Of a stretch of DNA of 64,000 nt, positions 11,051 to 22,713 are shown one piece after another (within the stretch, counting starts at the first letter, position 1; each line of letters opens with the position of its first letter). Source of the DNA: Pseudoneurospora amorphoporcata (Eukaryota > Ascomycota > Sordariomycetes > Sordariales > Sordariaceae); the NCBI GenBank assembly GCA_033297205.1, contig MU859161.1, forward strand, positions 1 to 64,000. The letters run 5' to 3'. The notes beneath the pieces were generated by a model. The model was given only the letters and a program-made list of their open reading frames with translations. It was not told the origin of the DNA and searched no databases. The position numbers and the translations under genes are program-made.

Positions 11051-11322
11051 GGACGGAAAAACTGTAGCAAGATCGATTCAGCTCACGTCGTTATTGTCTA
11101 GATTGCCAACTATCTTAATTGGGTTTCCTAAATAACTAATTGACACTCGTTAATGACTGGAGTAAAAAGAAAGATATTTACCGTATTGCTTGTTTGCGAA
11201 GACTGCGCCCTCGTTTTCTCGAGTGCTTGCTTGCTATTCTAAGGTCGACTCTCGATATCGCTAGAATCCTAAACTCGTTGCTGGCGATTGTATAATTCGC
11301 TAATAAGTGAAATCCGCGCGAA

Positions 11323-11860
11323 CTAAATTACCACGTTGGCCGAGATCACTCGTTGCGTATCAACGCGAAGTAAGGCACAACAAAGTATCAAGGGGCGCGA
11401 GCAAGCACTAAGGTACGACGTTAATTGTTGTGCGAAGGAATAGGAAGAATCCTGTACGCATACGAGAACTACGTAGGGTATAGTGTAGGGTCTTATAGTT
11501 ATAGATTTATAGGGCGGCACTATCCTAGGTACTATACTATACTTAAACAATTGTATTTAGCTGGTTGTAATAATGTAATATAGCCTTTATTTATATATAG
11601 AAATAGGCTATATAATTATTATGGAGCGAGGTACTATTGAGAGTGGAGTAAGATATGCGTTGTTGTACGAAGGAGAGGAAAGGAAGAGTGTGTGCAGAGA
11701 ACTAGTTATATAGGCAAGAGCCCTAGAAGGCTAGTCCGTACCCGTATATAACCCTATATATAACCGTACTATAATAATAGGCATAATATATTAATGGTTG
11801 GTACAAGGTAGGTATATTACAGGCTAATCCTATAATATTATCCCCCCTTAAAAGAAGTTC
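11323..11860 (+). repeat. AT-rich LTR-like repeats (paralogues of 13945-14640)
   Basis: Two related segments, about 11363-11560 and 11600-11850, share blocks with 13945-14640: gcacaacaaa, tgttgtacgaagga, ggaagag, and aggctaatcctataata at the 3' end. Segment 11640-11850 contains agccctagaaggctagtccgtac, which is the uninterrupted version of the site where a solo LTR sits at 14067. I take them as LTRs or LTR fragments of an unclassified, heavily mutated family. Confidence 0.55.
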
Positions 11861-12490
11861 TAGTAGCTTTAAACAATATATACATAAAATAATATTAACG
11901 TGTAGCTAGTACTGTACCTTGTAACTGCCTTGTACTACCTTGTAGTATAGAAGGCTGATTGCTGAGGACACTATTCCTTCTACGTTACAGAATCAGTCAA
12001 CTTAGCCTCTACAGAATCTACTAGAACACAGAGGTTTTACCACTGCATTCTGGATTCTCGAACCTGTTTAGCATTCTCCCTAGATTGATTTGTCATTATA
12101 AAATGCAACAGAAACTCATAGATTCAACTCATTCCTTTTATAATATAGTACTCCTATAAGAACTTCTGTTAACTTACAGAAGCTTCTACACTCTAGAAGC
12201 TTCCAAACACTCAGCATTTATATATATAAAGACCTCTCCTCTCTATTAGTTAGTCACTCCTTAAGCAAGCAAACAAGCATAACTTAAGCAATACAATATA
12301 GTCTTTTCTACAGTGCAGAGTTCACTATAATCTTCTGTCTTAAGAGCAGAGTCCTCTCTAAGACCTCTTTTACAACACTCCTATTATATCTACAACTACG
12401 CTACAACTACGCTACTTTCTTCAACATTGCTATCGTACTACCGCTTCCGCTCCGCTCAGCTACAAGTGCATAGTTCACTGTAGCATCCCT
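11861..12490 (+). other. AT-rich, TATA-containing leader-like sequence before the 12.5 kb gypsy relic
   Basis: No ORF of note. A TATA-rich stretch (tatatatataaagacctc, about 12221) followed by pyrimidine-rich sequence and a series of short CTACAACTACGC-like repeats (12388-12413) resembles an LTR U3/R/U5 region. The exact LTR boundaries are not visible. Confidence 0.35.
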
Positions 12491-12499
12491 ATACTAGTA

Positions 12500-13500
12500 C
12501 TATTATCATAGGCTAGTTAGGGCATTGCAGCAAACAGAAGTCTTAATAGGAAGAGGATAGAGGTATAAGAGGTTCTTCAGTAGTAACTTCCACTGGTGGA
12601 TCGACGGTCTAGCAGGCAAAGGTGATACGGCTACGGTGAGAGTAGTTAAGGTTGCTAACTCGGTCAAGATCAACAATACGGACGACGACTTCCCCCGATA
12701 CGAGGAGGTCATCGATTAATACTTTACCGCCAACGGCATCGTCCTACGTAAGATCACCTTTGAAGATATCACGAAATTTCACGAGAAAGCTGACAAATCC
12801 CCTAAGTCTAACGCCCAAATTTAAATTAAGCTTCCCCGGCAACACTAGCATCACACGAGCACTTTCTGACAAAAGAGGGCCAAAACTCTTCCCTCTTCCC
12901 GCTCTTACGACCTAAAGATCGAACTCCGCTCAAGAGCTACACTCCCAACCGCTCGCGGGCGCCCTTTTAGCTCTAACGAACTTAGTATCATTAAGAAATA
13001 AATTAATAATAACCTTAAGAAAAAGTTTATCCGCCTATTATAGTTAAAAGCCTCCGCCCCAGTCCTTTTAGTTAAAAAACTAGGTGGAGGAGTCCGTATT
13101 TACGTAAACTACCGCGGGATTAACAACGTTACTCTCAAGTTACAATACCCGCTACTATTAATTAAAGAAACCCTCGACGTAATTTGTCGTACTAAGATTT
13201 TTACCAAACTCAACGTAATCGCCGCCTTCAACCGCATTTGCATTAAGGAGGAGCACGAGTGGTTCATAGCCTTTATAACGCTATTTGGCCTATTCGAATC
13301 GTTAATAGTACTATTTAGCTTATAAGGCGCTCCCAGGGCATTCTAGAACTATATCAACAACATCCTTCACGACGTCCTCGATATCTATGCGACCGCCTAC
13401 TTTGACGACGTCCTCATCTACTCTAACAACGTCAAAGACCACGAACGGCACGTCAACGATATTGTATCCGCGATCAAAGACTTAACTTATTCGTAAAGCG
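12500..13500 (+). pseudogene. Element C: Ty3/gypsy pol fragment (RT)
   Basis: The + strand encodes the RT segment Lys-Lys-Leu-Gly-Gly-Gly-Val-Arg-Ile-Tyr-Val-Asn-Tyr-Arg-Gly-Ile-Asn near 13075, then an RT palm with Tyr-Phe-Asp-Asp-Val-Leu-Ile-Tyr near 13400. TAA/TAG codons interrupt it. The RT is clearly the same family as element B (shared KLG-GVRIY--YRGIN and the DVIAAFN-like segment) but in the opposite orientation, and it runs past the point where B was broken by element A. Coding similarity stops at about 13.5 kb. Confidence 0.75.
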
Positions 13501-13944
13501 AGCAAGTAAAGACAGTCGCAAACGAACATTACGACTCGAGCCAGGTAATACGATAGGTACCAAAGCCTTATCTCTTTCTCTCTCTCCTACCTATTATTAA
13601 GACGGTGTGTTCTAGTAATAACCGTATCCGTATTAATTGAGTGATTAATGACGGACTAGCTATAGGTTATTACCAATAACTTTATTGTAGCAATCGCTAT
13701 TAGCGCCCTTTAAGCTGCTAACTACGCAAATTAAGTAATTTACAATACCTTAGCTAAGGTACTGACAAATTTTAATAACGATCCCGAATACTAGCTATTA
13801 TATTGATTGCGGGCATTAACGGTAGCAGCTATAGGTCAGTGTAGTTACGTACGTATATTACCCTATGTAATTTAAATAGTATTTCTATACGAAACGCAAA
13901 TCTAAATCTATCTCCCTTGAACGCGCGCAGCGCGATAGTAAGCA

Positions 13945-14640
13945 CAACAAACTATCACAAAACGAGGCACTATTAGGGGTAGGGTAGGATATACATTATT
14001 GTACGAAGGAGAAGAAAGGAAGAGTATATATGGAGGACTAGCTATATAGGCGAGAGCCTTAGAAGGTGTAACGAACGGCAGTTTAATTTACTTAAGTAAG
14101 ATAACTGAAGGTAATAACTATTAAAGTCGTTCGGTAAAGCTAAAAGGTTCATAACAAGTATTATATTATTATATTAGTATCAGTAATAAAGATCAATTAA
14201 CTACTGTCAAACTATCTTGCTAGCTAGTTCTCTAGGTCCCTTCTTATATCTCTACCATTGACTAGGACCCGAGTATCCTTAGATTCTTAATATTATCCTA
14301 GCTCACTTAGAGAGTTTAGCTTACTTTATAAACTAGCTTACCGTATAGCCCTAACTCACGCGTAAGCTTAGCTCACGACGTAAGCCCTCTTAGCTTGTAA
14401 GCCCTCCAATCTTCTATCTTACTAGCCTTTATAATTATATAGCCTCGCTTCTACGTAGCTACCATGTCCTAGTGGCTTGGTTGGCCCGTGCTACTCGCTT
14501 AAGTTCGTAATAGAAGGCCAGTCTGTACGCGCACATAACCTTACACGTAACCGTACTATAATAATAGGCATAGTATATTAAAAGTCAGTACAGGGTAGGT
14601 ATATCATAGGCTAATCCTATAATAGTAATGCCTATAATAA
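13945..14640 (+). repeat. AT-rich LTR-like repeat, split by a solo LTR
   Basis: Parts 13945-14066 and 14513-14640 align in order with 11640-11850 once the inserted LTR and one gaagg copy are removed: agccttagaagg / gaaggccagtctgtac versus agccctagaaggctagtccgtac. Heavy AT enrichment matches RIP. Confidence 0.65.
14067..14512 (+). mobile_element. Third solo LTR of the 464-bp family, RIP-mutated, with target-site duplication
   Basis: Begins TGTAACGAACGGCA, ends TTCGTAATA, and shares blocks along its length with 9796-10259 (agctgaaggtaa, aagctaaaaggttca, ataaagatcaatt, gcttaagttcgtaa). It is 446 bp, slightly shorter, with many C-to-T and G-to-A changes. Exact 5-bp duplications gaagg lie at 14062-14066 and 14513-14517. 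The unoccupied site is seen at 11726-11730. Confidence 0.92.
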
Positions 14641-15380
14641 ATAGGCTATAATCTAGGAGCTTGGCGGGCGCGGTACGAGAGAAACTGAGCGGGGCGGTAA
14701 CAGTCGTACAGGGTAAGGGATATATATGAGAGAAAAAGTGGATCCTCATGTAGATAGAGTTTTATCTCCGTATAAATAGAGCTTCTTATATAAATTATCT
14801 TTATTAAGTCTATAGGGGTATATAAGAAGATTCTAAGCGTTTACTATATAGACCGCTAGTCCTTTACACTATAAAACTCTTTGCCTTATACTCTTCTTTA
14901 ATAATAGATTTAGTACCTCCTAGAATCCTCTCCTTTAAAACCTTCCTCCTCTTTGTATTACTAGCTCTATATAGTTAGTAATCCCCTCCAGCCTCAAATA
15001 GCTAGATCCCTTAATATTATTATTCCTATTATTTTCGTAATCTATCTTATAATTAATTAGTTTTGGCATTTAAATTGCCATTCTTCTTCCGCGCGTTAGC
15101 TCCGACGAATTGCGAGCTTCGACTGGACATCTCCAAAAATCTATACTATAACTTTCTCGCCTCACTTTCTTTAGTCTGCCTACAATAACCCATCTTTACA
15201 TCCTCAGTCATACTACTTATGCAGTCCATTTTATCTCGGCCGCCTTTTAACTCCCAAGTACTTAGGGTATTCTTTGCTGCTTCGGTTGGGTTCCCTTAGT
15301 ATTAAAGTATGTTAGTATATAAGCCTCTATAAAAAGCGTAGACGATACAAGTTCCTTGAAAGCTCAAGCGGTTTAGATTA
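14641..15380. other. AT-rich repeat-derived sequence, no gene seen
   Basis: Short ATAT-rich words, no ORF with protein character and no recognisable domain. Base composition changes visibly to a more GC-balanced sequence at about 15.38 kb, which I take as the edge of the RIP-affected block. Confidence 0.5.
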
Positions 15381-16510
15381 GTAGAATGATTTGTCAAGTT
15401 GTAATATGTCCACATAACGTTGTTTTTTTAGAGAATTCAATTATCATTGAAAAAGAACTGTATAAGAAAAGAAGGAGAAACAACTACTATAACCTGGTAA
15501 TTCCCATGCTCAAAGGACATAGTTCTTTTGAAGTGGTCGTGGCACCGGCCCTCAACCCAACCCGCCTTCCCTGCCGGACATATATTGGACTGGAATGACC
15601 ATTGACCTCAGATCGCTAATAATCTCGTCTTGAGTACGCAAGAGAACACAAGTGCTGCAACCTGCATTGTACTTCAGAGACATGAACGCTTCATCACAGG
15701 TCGCATCCTCCTTCCTTGCCATGTTATTCCCTCCTGAATGATCAGAGCCCCCAGTTCTACGTACAATCTCAGTTTGACGACGCGAGTGGTCATTCATCAT
15801 CATCGATTGCGTTATCCGTCCCCTCATCGAACCACTCTTACTTGACCCCTAAGTCTGCACTTTCGGGGCTGTACCGCTTGCTCCCCAAGGTACCGTGTAA
15901 CCGCCTCAGTTCATATGCGTCGTCTCGGTAAATCCCTCGTCGGTCTCTTAGTGAACTCATCATCGGCGGCTCCCGGTTGTTATGAATCAAGGGAAGGAAA
16001 AGGAGGTGAGCGCGAACAAAAGAAATGGTGAAGTGTTACGATCCTGAAGGATCCATACACGATGGAGCAAGCAGTACTGGGTGCCAGGGACGAGTACATG
16101 GAAGGGAGTTTTTCCCAGGCGCACCTGGGCACTGGTTCCACCCTATTCCTGCGGCGACGAAGCGGTCCGCCATATTCACGTCACCTGGCGGTACTTTGGA
16201 AAAGCAAACGCGAAAGCCAGGATGGGATCATCGTAAGGGCACGGCAGCCCAACTACCCAACCTGGCTTCTTCCATGTTGAATGGGAAAGTTGAAGACGAA
16301 CTGTGACTAATGTTAGCGGATGTCGAGGAATAAGGTACAGGAGGAACTTACCAGAGGTAACAGAGGCAGCAAGGAGAAAAGGGAGAGAAGCAATAAATCA
16401 AAAAAAAAAAAGCGAAGAAAAAAAGAACAGAACAAAACAGAGAGAAAAAGGAAAGGAACAAAGCTGGACCGGAGGATGACGGAGAACAGTGTTGGACATC
16501 CTTCCGAACA
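15381..16510. other. Unique sequence, no convincing gene
   Basis: Overlapping small ORFs on both strands (for example + 15386-15598 and - 15552-15827) show no recognisable domain or splice-linked continuation. A poly-A/purine-rich stretch occurs near 16400-16460. I see nothing I can name. Confidence 0.4.
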
Positions 16511-16577
16511 CCCCCCAGCTATGAGGACCCCCAGTTGCGGACAGCCCCCAGTTGCGGACAGCCCCCAGTTGTGGACA
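16511..16577 (+). repeat. 17-bp tandem repeat (cccccagttgcggacag), about 3 copies
   Basis: The unit cccccagttgcggacag occurs three times in tandem (last copy gtgg), preceded by a degenerate copy. It is part of the repeat-rich block of 16.5-19.2 kb. Confidence 0.75.
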
Positions 16578-16830
16578 TATGGAATCACCTAGTTGGTACG
16601 AAATGGAAATCGACATCCCCCAGATCCAGCCGTCTCTCGATACTCATGAGGTTCTCTCTACAGCATCTAACGAGACCTGCTCATATGCCGACCAGCACGG
16701 GCAAGCCACGATGCCAGGACGGGACTGAGGTGGTTCGTGCTATGGTAGTTAACGTCGACACCCCGGCAGACCGTAGGGAACCACGCGTTAACAACACTCC
16801 ATGAAATGGAACAAGGTTTCCTTTGCAGGT

Positions 16831-17955
16831 AACCGCGGAGAGGTGTCCAGGACGTACCCAGACAGCCTCCCCGCAACCCGTCAGCTAGACCACTTGGTTT
16901 ACCAACACTTGTTAGCGGTGCACTTGATGACACTTGCCAGAGCTCAGTGGCGCACTCGCTAACCAAACTTCATCGGGCAAAAGGCAAGAAGATAACATAA
17001 CCCCTCCGCCAGACCACTCGGTTTACCGCCACTTGACGGTGGGCCACTTGGACACCAGACATCATCGGGGAAAAAGAAAAAAACGAAAGAGAAAAGGAGA
17101 AAACACACACCCTCCGTCAGACCACTGGGTTTACCACCACTTGGCAGTGGTGCACTTGACACCAGACATCATTGGGAAAAGGAAAAAAAAAAAAAACACA
17201 GAAAAACAGATGACTTGATCCCTCCGCCAGACCGCTCGGTTTACCGGCCTAGCCGGTGGTGCACTTGACACCAGACATCATCGGGAACAGAAAAGGAAGC
17301 TTCGGAAGACCCTCAGCCATAGGCACTGCCTATGCTGGAACTACCAGTGGCGCACTTGCAAACCAAACTTCATCGGGGAGAGAAGAGGGGAGAGAAGAGA
17401 GGAGAGGGTGAAACATTAGAAGAAGGATGACATGAAGTGTGAGATGAATGACGAACATGAGAAGAAGAGACAGGAAGAATGGAGAACACACATGAATGAA
17501 GAAGAAACAAGATGAGAAGAAGAAACACGAAGTGAGTGTGAAGCGCAACGATAAAACCGAACATAAAGATATAAACAACTGACAAAAGAACAAGACTAAA
17601 TGAAAACAACAAAAGACAGAGAAACGAACAAGCATGTAGGTACGTGATATCAAATCCCCCAAGTGCTGACCGCGGGGAGATGCCCAGGAACACATGGAAG
17701 CGAACCCGGACAGCCTCCCCGCAGCCCAAGATGTTTCCCGTCAGAATGACAATGTTCTCATCATGGCCCAGGCACCAAGCCTCTTGGCCTCAGATGATAT
17801 CGTGCTCAACACGACTGACTGTGTCTTCATCACTCGGGAAGATCAAGAAGAACAAGATCTGCCAACCCCACGATACCAACCCCATGATGCGAATCGTTGA
17901 CGACCGCGGAGAGGTGTCCAGGTCACAACCCAGACAATCCTCCCCGCAGCCCCCC
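16831..17955 (+). repeat. Dispersed GC-rich hairpin repeat, three copies
   Basis: Copies at 16831-16876, 17668-17725 and 17902-17950 share the pattern accGCGGRGAGrtgyCCAGG ... acCCaGACArCCTCCCCGC. The ends GCGGGGAG and CTCCCCGC are complementary (perfect in the second copy), so each copy can fold as a hairpin. Similar follow-on words (cccgtcag) occur after the repeats or shortly downstream. Function unknown; no coding potential seen. Confidence 0.65.
17001..17285 (+). repeat. 110-bp tandem repeats, three units plus diverged flanking copies
   Basis: Units start at 17001, 17111 and 17221, exactly 110 bp apart. Each has a conserved block (cctccgycagaccrctsggt ... gcacttgacaccagacatcatcggg) followed by an A/G-rich spacer of roughly 35-45 bp. 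Inside each block a short palindrome is kept while its sequence varies (ccacttgacggtgg, ccacttggcagtgg, ccggcctagccgg), so the pairing seems conserved rather than the letters. Partial diverged copies lie at 16877-16975 and 17332-17379. Confidence 0.75.
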
Positions 17956-18216
17956 CTCGATGTTTTCTAAGCTTCACAACGGCCACCAAGAAAAATACCA
18001 AAGGGAAACCACCCCCCTCAAGCTCCCGTCAGATTGACAATGAATGACAATGACAATAGCATATGCGTTCCCCGGAACAAAAGCTGGAAAAAGTTTGTGT
18101 TTTTCATCATTCGGGAAATTGAAGAGGACCCCCAGAAAACCCACTGCCCACAACTGTATGTACCTCTCCCGACCGGACTGTTTCCAGTGCCACCTGGTGT
18201 CCGGTGTGTGTGCCGT

Positions 18217-18312
18217 CTTGAAAACCCGCCCAAGGAGGTTGCCAAGCTCCCTCTGTACCCTCCAAGCAGGTTGTCAAGCTGCTTGAAGGCCCGCCCACAG
18301 AATGTGTTTTCA
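18217..18312 (+). repeat. 95-bp direct repeat, copy 1
   Basis: Starts cttgaaaacccgcccaagg and ends ccacagaatgtgttttca. It matches 18876-18968 at about 90 percent by eye. The two copies lie 659 bp apart in direct orientation. Confidence 0.85.
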
Positions 18313-18320
18313 AGATGCCA

Positions 18321-18339
18321 TGTGTGTGTGTGTGTGTGT
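18321..18339 (+). repeat. (TG)n microsatellite
   Basis: An uninterrupted run of 9.5 TG units. Confidence 0.9.
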
Positions 18340-18669
18340 CGAGCGTCGAGGAGTGTGTCGATGATGCCCACCCAGGAGAGGTTGCCAGCCTCTCCCCCCC
18401 AAGTGCCGCCACAGCACAAGGAGTCCCACCGCGCATCATATAAAATTGTGGTATGTGTTGAGATAATGAAAACCTGATTGATGTTGAATATGGTTAGCTG
18501 CAGCTCGATGACGATGGAAGAAGATGGTGATGATGAAGGGATGCCTCAGATACATCTTTTGTCTTCATGGGCGCGATGGCCTTGGAATGACAATGACAAT
18601 TTTAGATGTGGATCATCATTGGCAATGGAAGTGATGCGAAAGTGAAGGACGAAAAGAAAGAATGACTTA

Positions 18670-19165
18670 CTGGTGTCGATGATCACTTGATCAGGTTGAT
18701 TGATGGTGAGCGACGATGATGAAGGAAGATGATGATGAAGAAAGAAAAAAAAGAAAGAAGACCACCTCTTGATGGAAGATCATGATGATAAAGGAAGATG
18801 ACGATGAAAGAAAATGATGATGATGGAGGAACAAGATGAAGGAAGATGATGATGAACGAAGCTGATGAAGTGCTGCTTGAAAACCCGCCCAAGGAGGTTG
18901 CCAAGCTCCCCTGTACCCCTCAGCAGGTTGCCACGCTGCTGAAGGCCCGCCCACAGAATGTGTTTTCATAGGATGATGAAGGAAGAAGGTGATGATGAAG
19001 GTGAGGGGTGATAGAAGAAGAAAAAGAAAAAAAACTTATGCGTGTGTGCTCTGGCAGACGACGCGACAAGTGAGGGGTGAGGAAGATGGATGGTACAGGA
19101 AGAAGATGAAGATAGAAGACAAGAAAATGGAAGAGAAGAAGGAAGGAAATGGAAGGTGAGAAATG
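18670..19165 (+). repeat. GAT/GAA-rich low-complexity tract (contains 95-bp repeat copy 2 at 18876-18968)
   Basis: Purine-rich sequence of gatgatgaag-type words covers most of this stretch. Long minus-strand ORFs rich in Ser/Phe/Ile are simply its translation and are not genes. The second copy of the 95-bp repeat is embedded at 18876-18968. Confidence 0.7.
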
Positions 19166-21909
19166 GAAGTGAGAAAAGAGGAAAAAAGTGTGCCTGTTTG
19201 TGCAAGGAAGAGTTCAGGGAAGAGAGAGGGAGGAAGAAAGACCGCCAGAGGGAGAACTTAAATAGAGGGCGAGGCTGGCCAGACCTCCCGTCTGCCAGTC
19301 GCCTGAGCTTCTATTGGTCGAGGGCAACGCTATTGTTGACGGTTGAGCGACTGACAAACAGGGTGGAGCAGGCGGGAGTGACTGTCAAGGGCCGTCTGGA
19401 CCTGGCAGCGACGTAGTTGACGGCCCGGAGACGGGATGGGGCAGATGAATATGGCAGGCTGACGAGTTCGGATGACCCACGAGGGCGAGCCCAGGCCAGG
19501 CAGGGCGGCCGGGAGGGGCAGGACGGGGCAGGATGGGAAGGTGAGGGAGCTGCGAGGACCGGATAGCTTCAGTGTGCGGCCAGCGTCAACAACGAGGACG
19601 ACGGCGACGGCCTCGTCTTGATGCTTGGATAGAGATACTTTAGTTAGTTGTTGATAGGCCTTGGTGATACCAACTTCCTGTGCTTCGCTCGTCGACGCCG
19701 ACGTTGTGGTGAGCTGCGAACCTTTGATGGGCTCGTCACCTCCGGGAAGGCCAGTGAATGCCCCCCTCCAGGTTGCTTACGCACACCCGTGAAGGTCCAA
19801 GCCATGGAATTACTTCGAGGATCACTATAGCAACTAATCTACGGCAATAATATTGTAGGAACCTTGAAGTCCAGTTGTGATCACCGTACTGTGAGACTGG
19901 ACTGGAGGCAACCCGAACCGCAACGCTCAGGATTTACGATACGATTCTGGGCCAGACGCGACGGGGACACGGCGATTAGGAACACCAGAAGCACGGCAAC
20001 ATGATTGTATTCATGTTTTGAGCCCAAAGAATACAACAGACTGTGCTCTCATGCCCTGGTCAGCTTCGGCATACTCGAAGTTGAAATCCTCCAGCCCAGA
20101 TCATGAGCGACATTCACTTCCAATTCACGCGCGACAGCTTCGCGGGAACAGCAGAGCCGGACTCAACAAGGCGAGAACCCTCTGATCATCCAACAGCAAT
20201 CACTTGGGTGATGGGACATCACAATCTTGATTCTTGACCCATAGAACTAGTTGAGACACTCGCGGTGAATACAATAACAACGCCATTCAACGACTTGCGA
20301 CCGACGACAACCTTGAGGTACCTAAGCTAACCGCTCAAACTTTCGGACCCCGCCATCCACACCAGACATGGAAGCGATGGCGAACACTTGGTTTCCTTCC
20401 CACTCGCGCTCATTTGGAACTTGACATTTTGACAACCCGAGTTCAGTACATTATAAGCTGACAGTCATGCCTCTCCTTTCTCTCTAACCCCTCGATAAAG
20501 TATTCCAGTCGAAATTAAGGTAGGTACCTGTAGAGGTAGCATTCAATTTCCCTACCTAATTTCCCAAGTGCCCGTTGACGGTTACTGACGTGTTGGCGTT
20601 CACGAATGATTTCCACAGGCGAACACAGTCCAGCGACTCCTCGATATCTCCACCTCTAACCACCGCTGACTGGACTCAACATACCGAAAACTCGACCTCA
20701 AAAAAGGATGGCACAGACTCGACATGGACTCTCAAACCGCGAACTGCAGCTCCGGCTCCAGTCACGAGAACAGACCGTTAAAAGTCCACAACGGATTTAC
20801 AACCTACGTCAAGGAACGAGTACGACCAGCCCAAGATTCTCCTCAACCATGGCGGGACAGGCGAGCGTACCTCGTCTTCCTCTATCAATCTTGTGCCCAG
20901 CCGGCTCACGGTCTCCAGCCGTGCCTGCCGGGCTGGGCCCACTTCTTCCCAGCACCACGCTTAGCTAGCTTTTCCCCGCGATCGTTCGTAGCCTTGTTTC
21001 CTTGTTCAATACAACATCATCCTCTCTCTCGCCTTCTTTGTCCCTGTGGTTCAAGGATCAAGCACGAAACTACCCCTTGGGTTCGCGACAAGGACCGCGC
21101 CGTCCAAGACACAACACGCCACGAAGAAGAAACCAACATCAGATATTTTGCGGTTGATACGAGAGAAGCAGGATCTGGGCTCAGGCGCTGGACTCGCTGG
21201 CGGCGACACGAGAGCCACGAGAGTACAAGAGTCAAGTGGGAGATGGGACATGACTGCATAGAGGTAGACTGGGCTGGGCTGGCACGCCAGTGTGGTTTGG
21301 TCCGTTTGGAATCTTGACTCAATTTAAGCTTCTAACTCCATTTAATAGAAGGGGGCGGCGATGTACCTAGTACCACATAACAGCTTGAATCCGTAGAGGT
21401 AGTACCAAGACACGAACTGATACCTCGAGAGATTGTTCAGTTCACCGATAGCTTGACCTCAGGGATAGAACTCTTCAAGAAAGGAACGCAAAGAATCAAC
21501 ACACTCAAACCAAAAACAAACTGCGCGTAAGAGGAAAAAGAAACCCCTCCCACCTAAGACTCAAGTCGACTGAGTCAAGCTATCGAGGAGGAACCAGCTC
21601 AAAACTCCCGTTAACCCTGGTGGGAAGATAGTGTCGAAGACGCAGAAAAGTCTCTGGAATGCAGTAGCTAGTAAAGAGACAGAGTGCCACATTAGCGCTG
21701 GAGGGGGAAACGGGTGGAGGTATTTGAGATCCCCTTAGGTGGGTAAGGTATGTACCAGAATCACTCGACTCTCCATATCCGGTCTCCTAACTCCCCAGTC
21801 TTCGGCGCTACTGGTAATCTGGTACCCAAAGCCGAAAGCTTCGATCACACATATGAAATAAGACACGCAATACAGCCTTCGAAAACCCTCATGCGTCCCT
21901 CAAGTTCAT
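19166..21909. other. No convincing gene; mixed unique sequence
   Basis: ORFs such as + 20724-21317 (197 codons) overlap others in different frames and have no recognisable domain, signal peptide or clear introns. Short repeated words of the type taggtacctgtagaggtag occur at 20521-20540 and 21362-21405. I see no RNA gene. Confidence 0.4.
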
Positions 21910-22713
21910 TCAGTTCTTTGTCTCCTCTCCCAGTTGGTTCATCTGCTTGGCTTCCATGGTTTTTGTCGCCGGGAAGCACTCGTCTCCCATATTTTCTTCC
22001 TCTCCGATATCCATGCTCGAACCTCCTATGCTATACCCTCCCATGACCAACATATCGCTTGTCTCGTCTCGGTTTCCCTCCATTGACGTTGAAAGTGGAC
22101 CCAAGACTCGCCTCCTGACGATGTAAACAAACCCCTGCCAAGTGAAGCCTTGCCCGCCCATTGTTTGTTTTGATCGTGGCTGCCGATTCAGGGGCTGGCG
22201 AATGGCCTGAAGCTCACTGGAGCTTCCGGCGTCACCAGAATCAGGGGTCCAGTCGTGAGGTGGGGTGGCGGCGCTTGCCAAGCATGGAACATGGGTGGTT
22301 TGTTGACACCATTCAGGGGTCGAACCCTGGACGCTGGAGCACGACGGCGGCACAATGTGGCCGGTAAAACCTGTCAAGCTCGTAAAGATGTGTAAGGAAT
22401 AAGCAACGGAAGTCTTTCTCGGAAAGTTGTCGGATTCGCCATGGATGATATGCTTGTCGAGCTCAAACGGGGTCGATGGTTGTCGACGGGACTCAACCGT
22501 GTGGTTTCTTTGTTGATGCGGGTACGACAGGCCGAGCCGCGGTACCCTTGTTCGCAAACCCAAATACAACGACATGGGACAATCTTCGAAGACTTTGTCG
22601 AGGTGGTATGATGATGCCAGCGTCGTGGAAGGGCAAAACAGGGAAAATCGGGGAGAAAGGCCACCATGCTGTGGAGTGGAATGCTCTGGTTTAATTGGCA
22701 TGGAGGCATGCAA
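21910..22713 (-). CDS. Hypothetical ORF, 267 codons, doubtful
   Basis: This is the longest open frame in the 21-24 kb stretch. The C-terminal part (about 21910-22180) has a protein-like composition with a Gln-Gly-Phe-Thr-Trp-Gln-Gly-Phe-Val-Tyr-Ile-Val-Arg segment and a Gly/Met/Asp/Glu-rich tail. The N-terminal part looks like noncoding translation. Overlapping ORFs on the other strand weaken the case. It may be a terminal exon of an unrecognised gene. No homologue recognised. Confidence 0.2.
   Translation of the reverse strand: MHASMPIKPEHSTPQHGGLSPRFSLFCPSTTLASSYHLDKVFEDCPMSLYLGLRTRVPRLGLSYPHQQRNHTVESRRQPSTPFELDKHIIHGESDNFPRKTSVAYSLHIFTSLTGFTGHIVPPSCSSVQGSTPEWCQQTTHVPCLASAATPPHDWTPDSGDAGSSSELQAIRQPLNRQPRSKQTMGGQGFTWQGFVYIVRRRVLGPLSTSMEGNRDETSDMLVMGGYSIGGSSMDIGEEENMGDECFPATKTMEAKQMNQLGEETKN

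Noticed and set aside
17001..17285. Tandem 110-bp repeats as a CRISPR array
   Set aside because: Unit and spacer sizes are wrong, spacers are low-complexity A/G, and the organism is a fungus.
18670..19205. Long Ser/Phe-rich minus-strand ORFs as genes
   Set aside because: They are the translation of a GAT/GAA low-complexity tract and stop where it ends.
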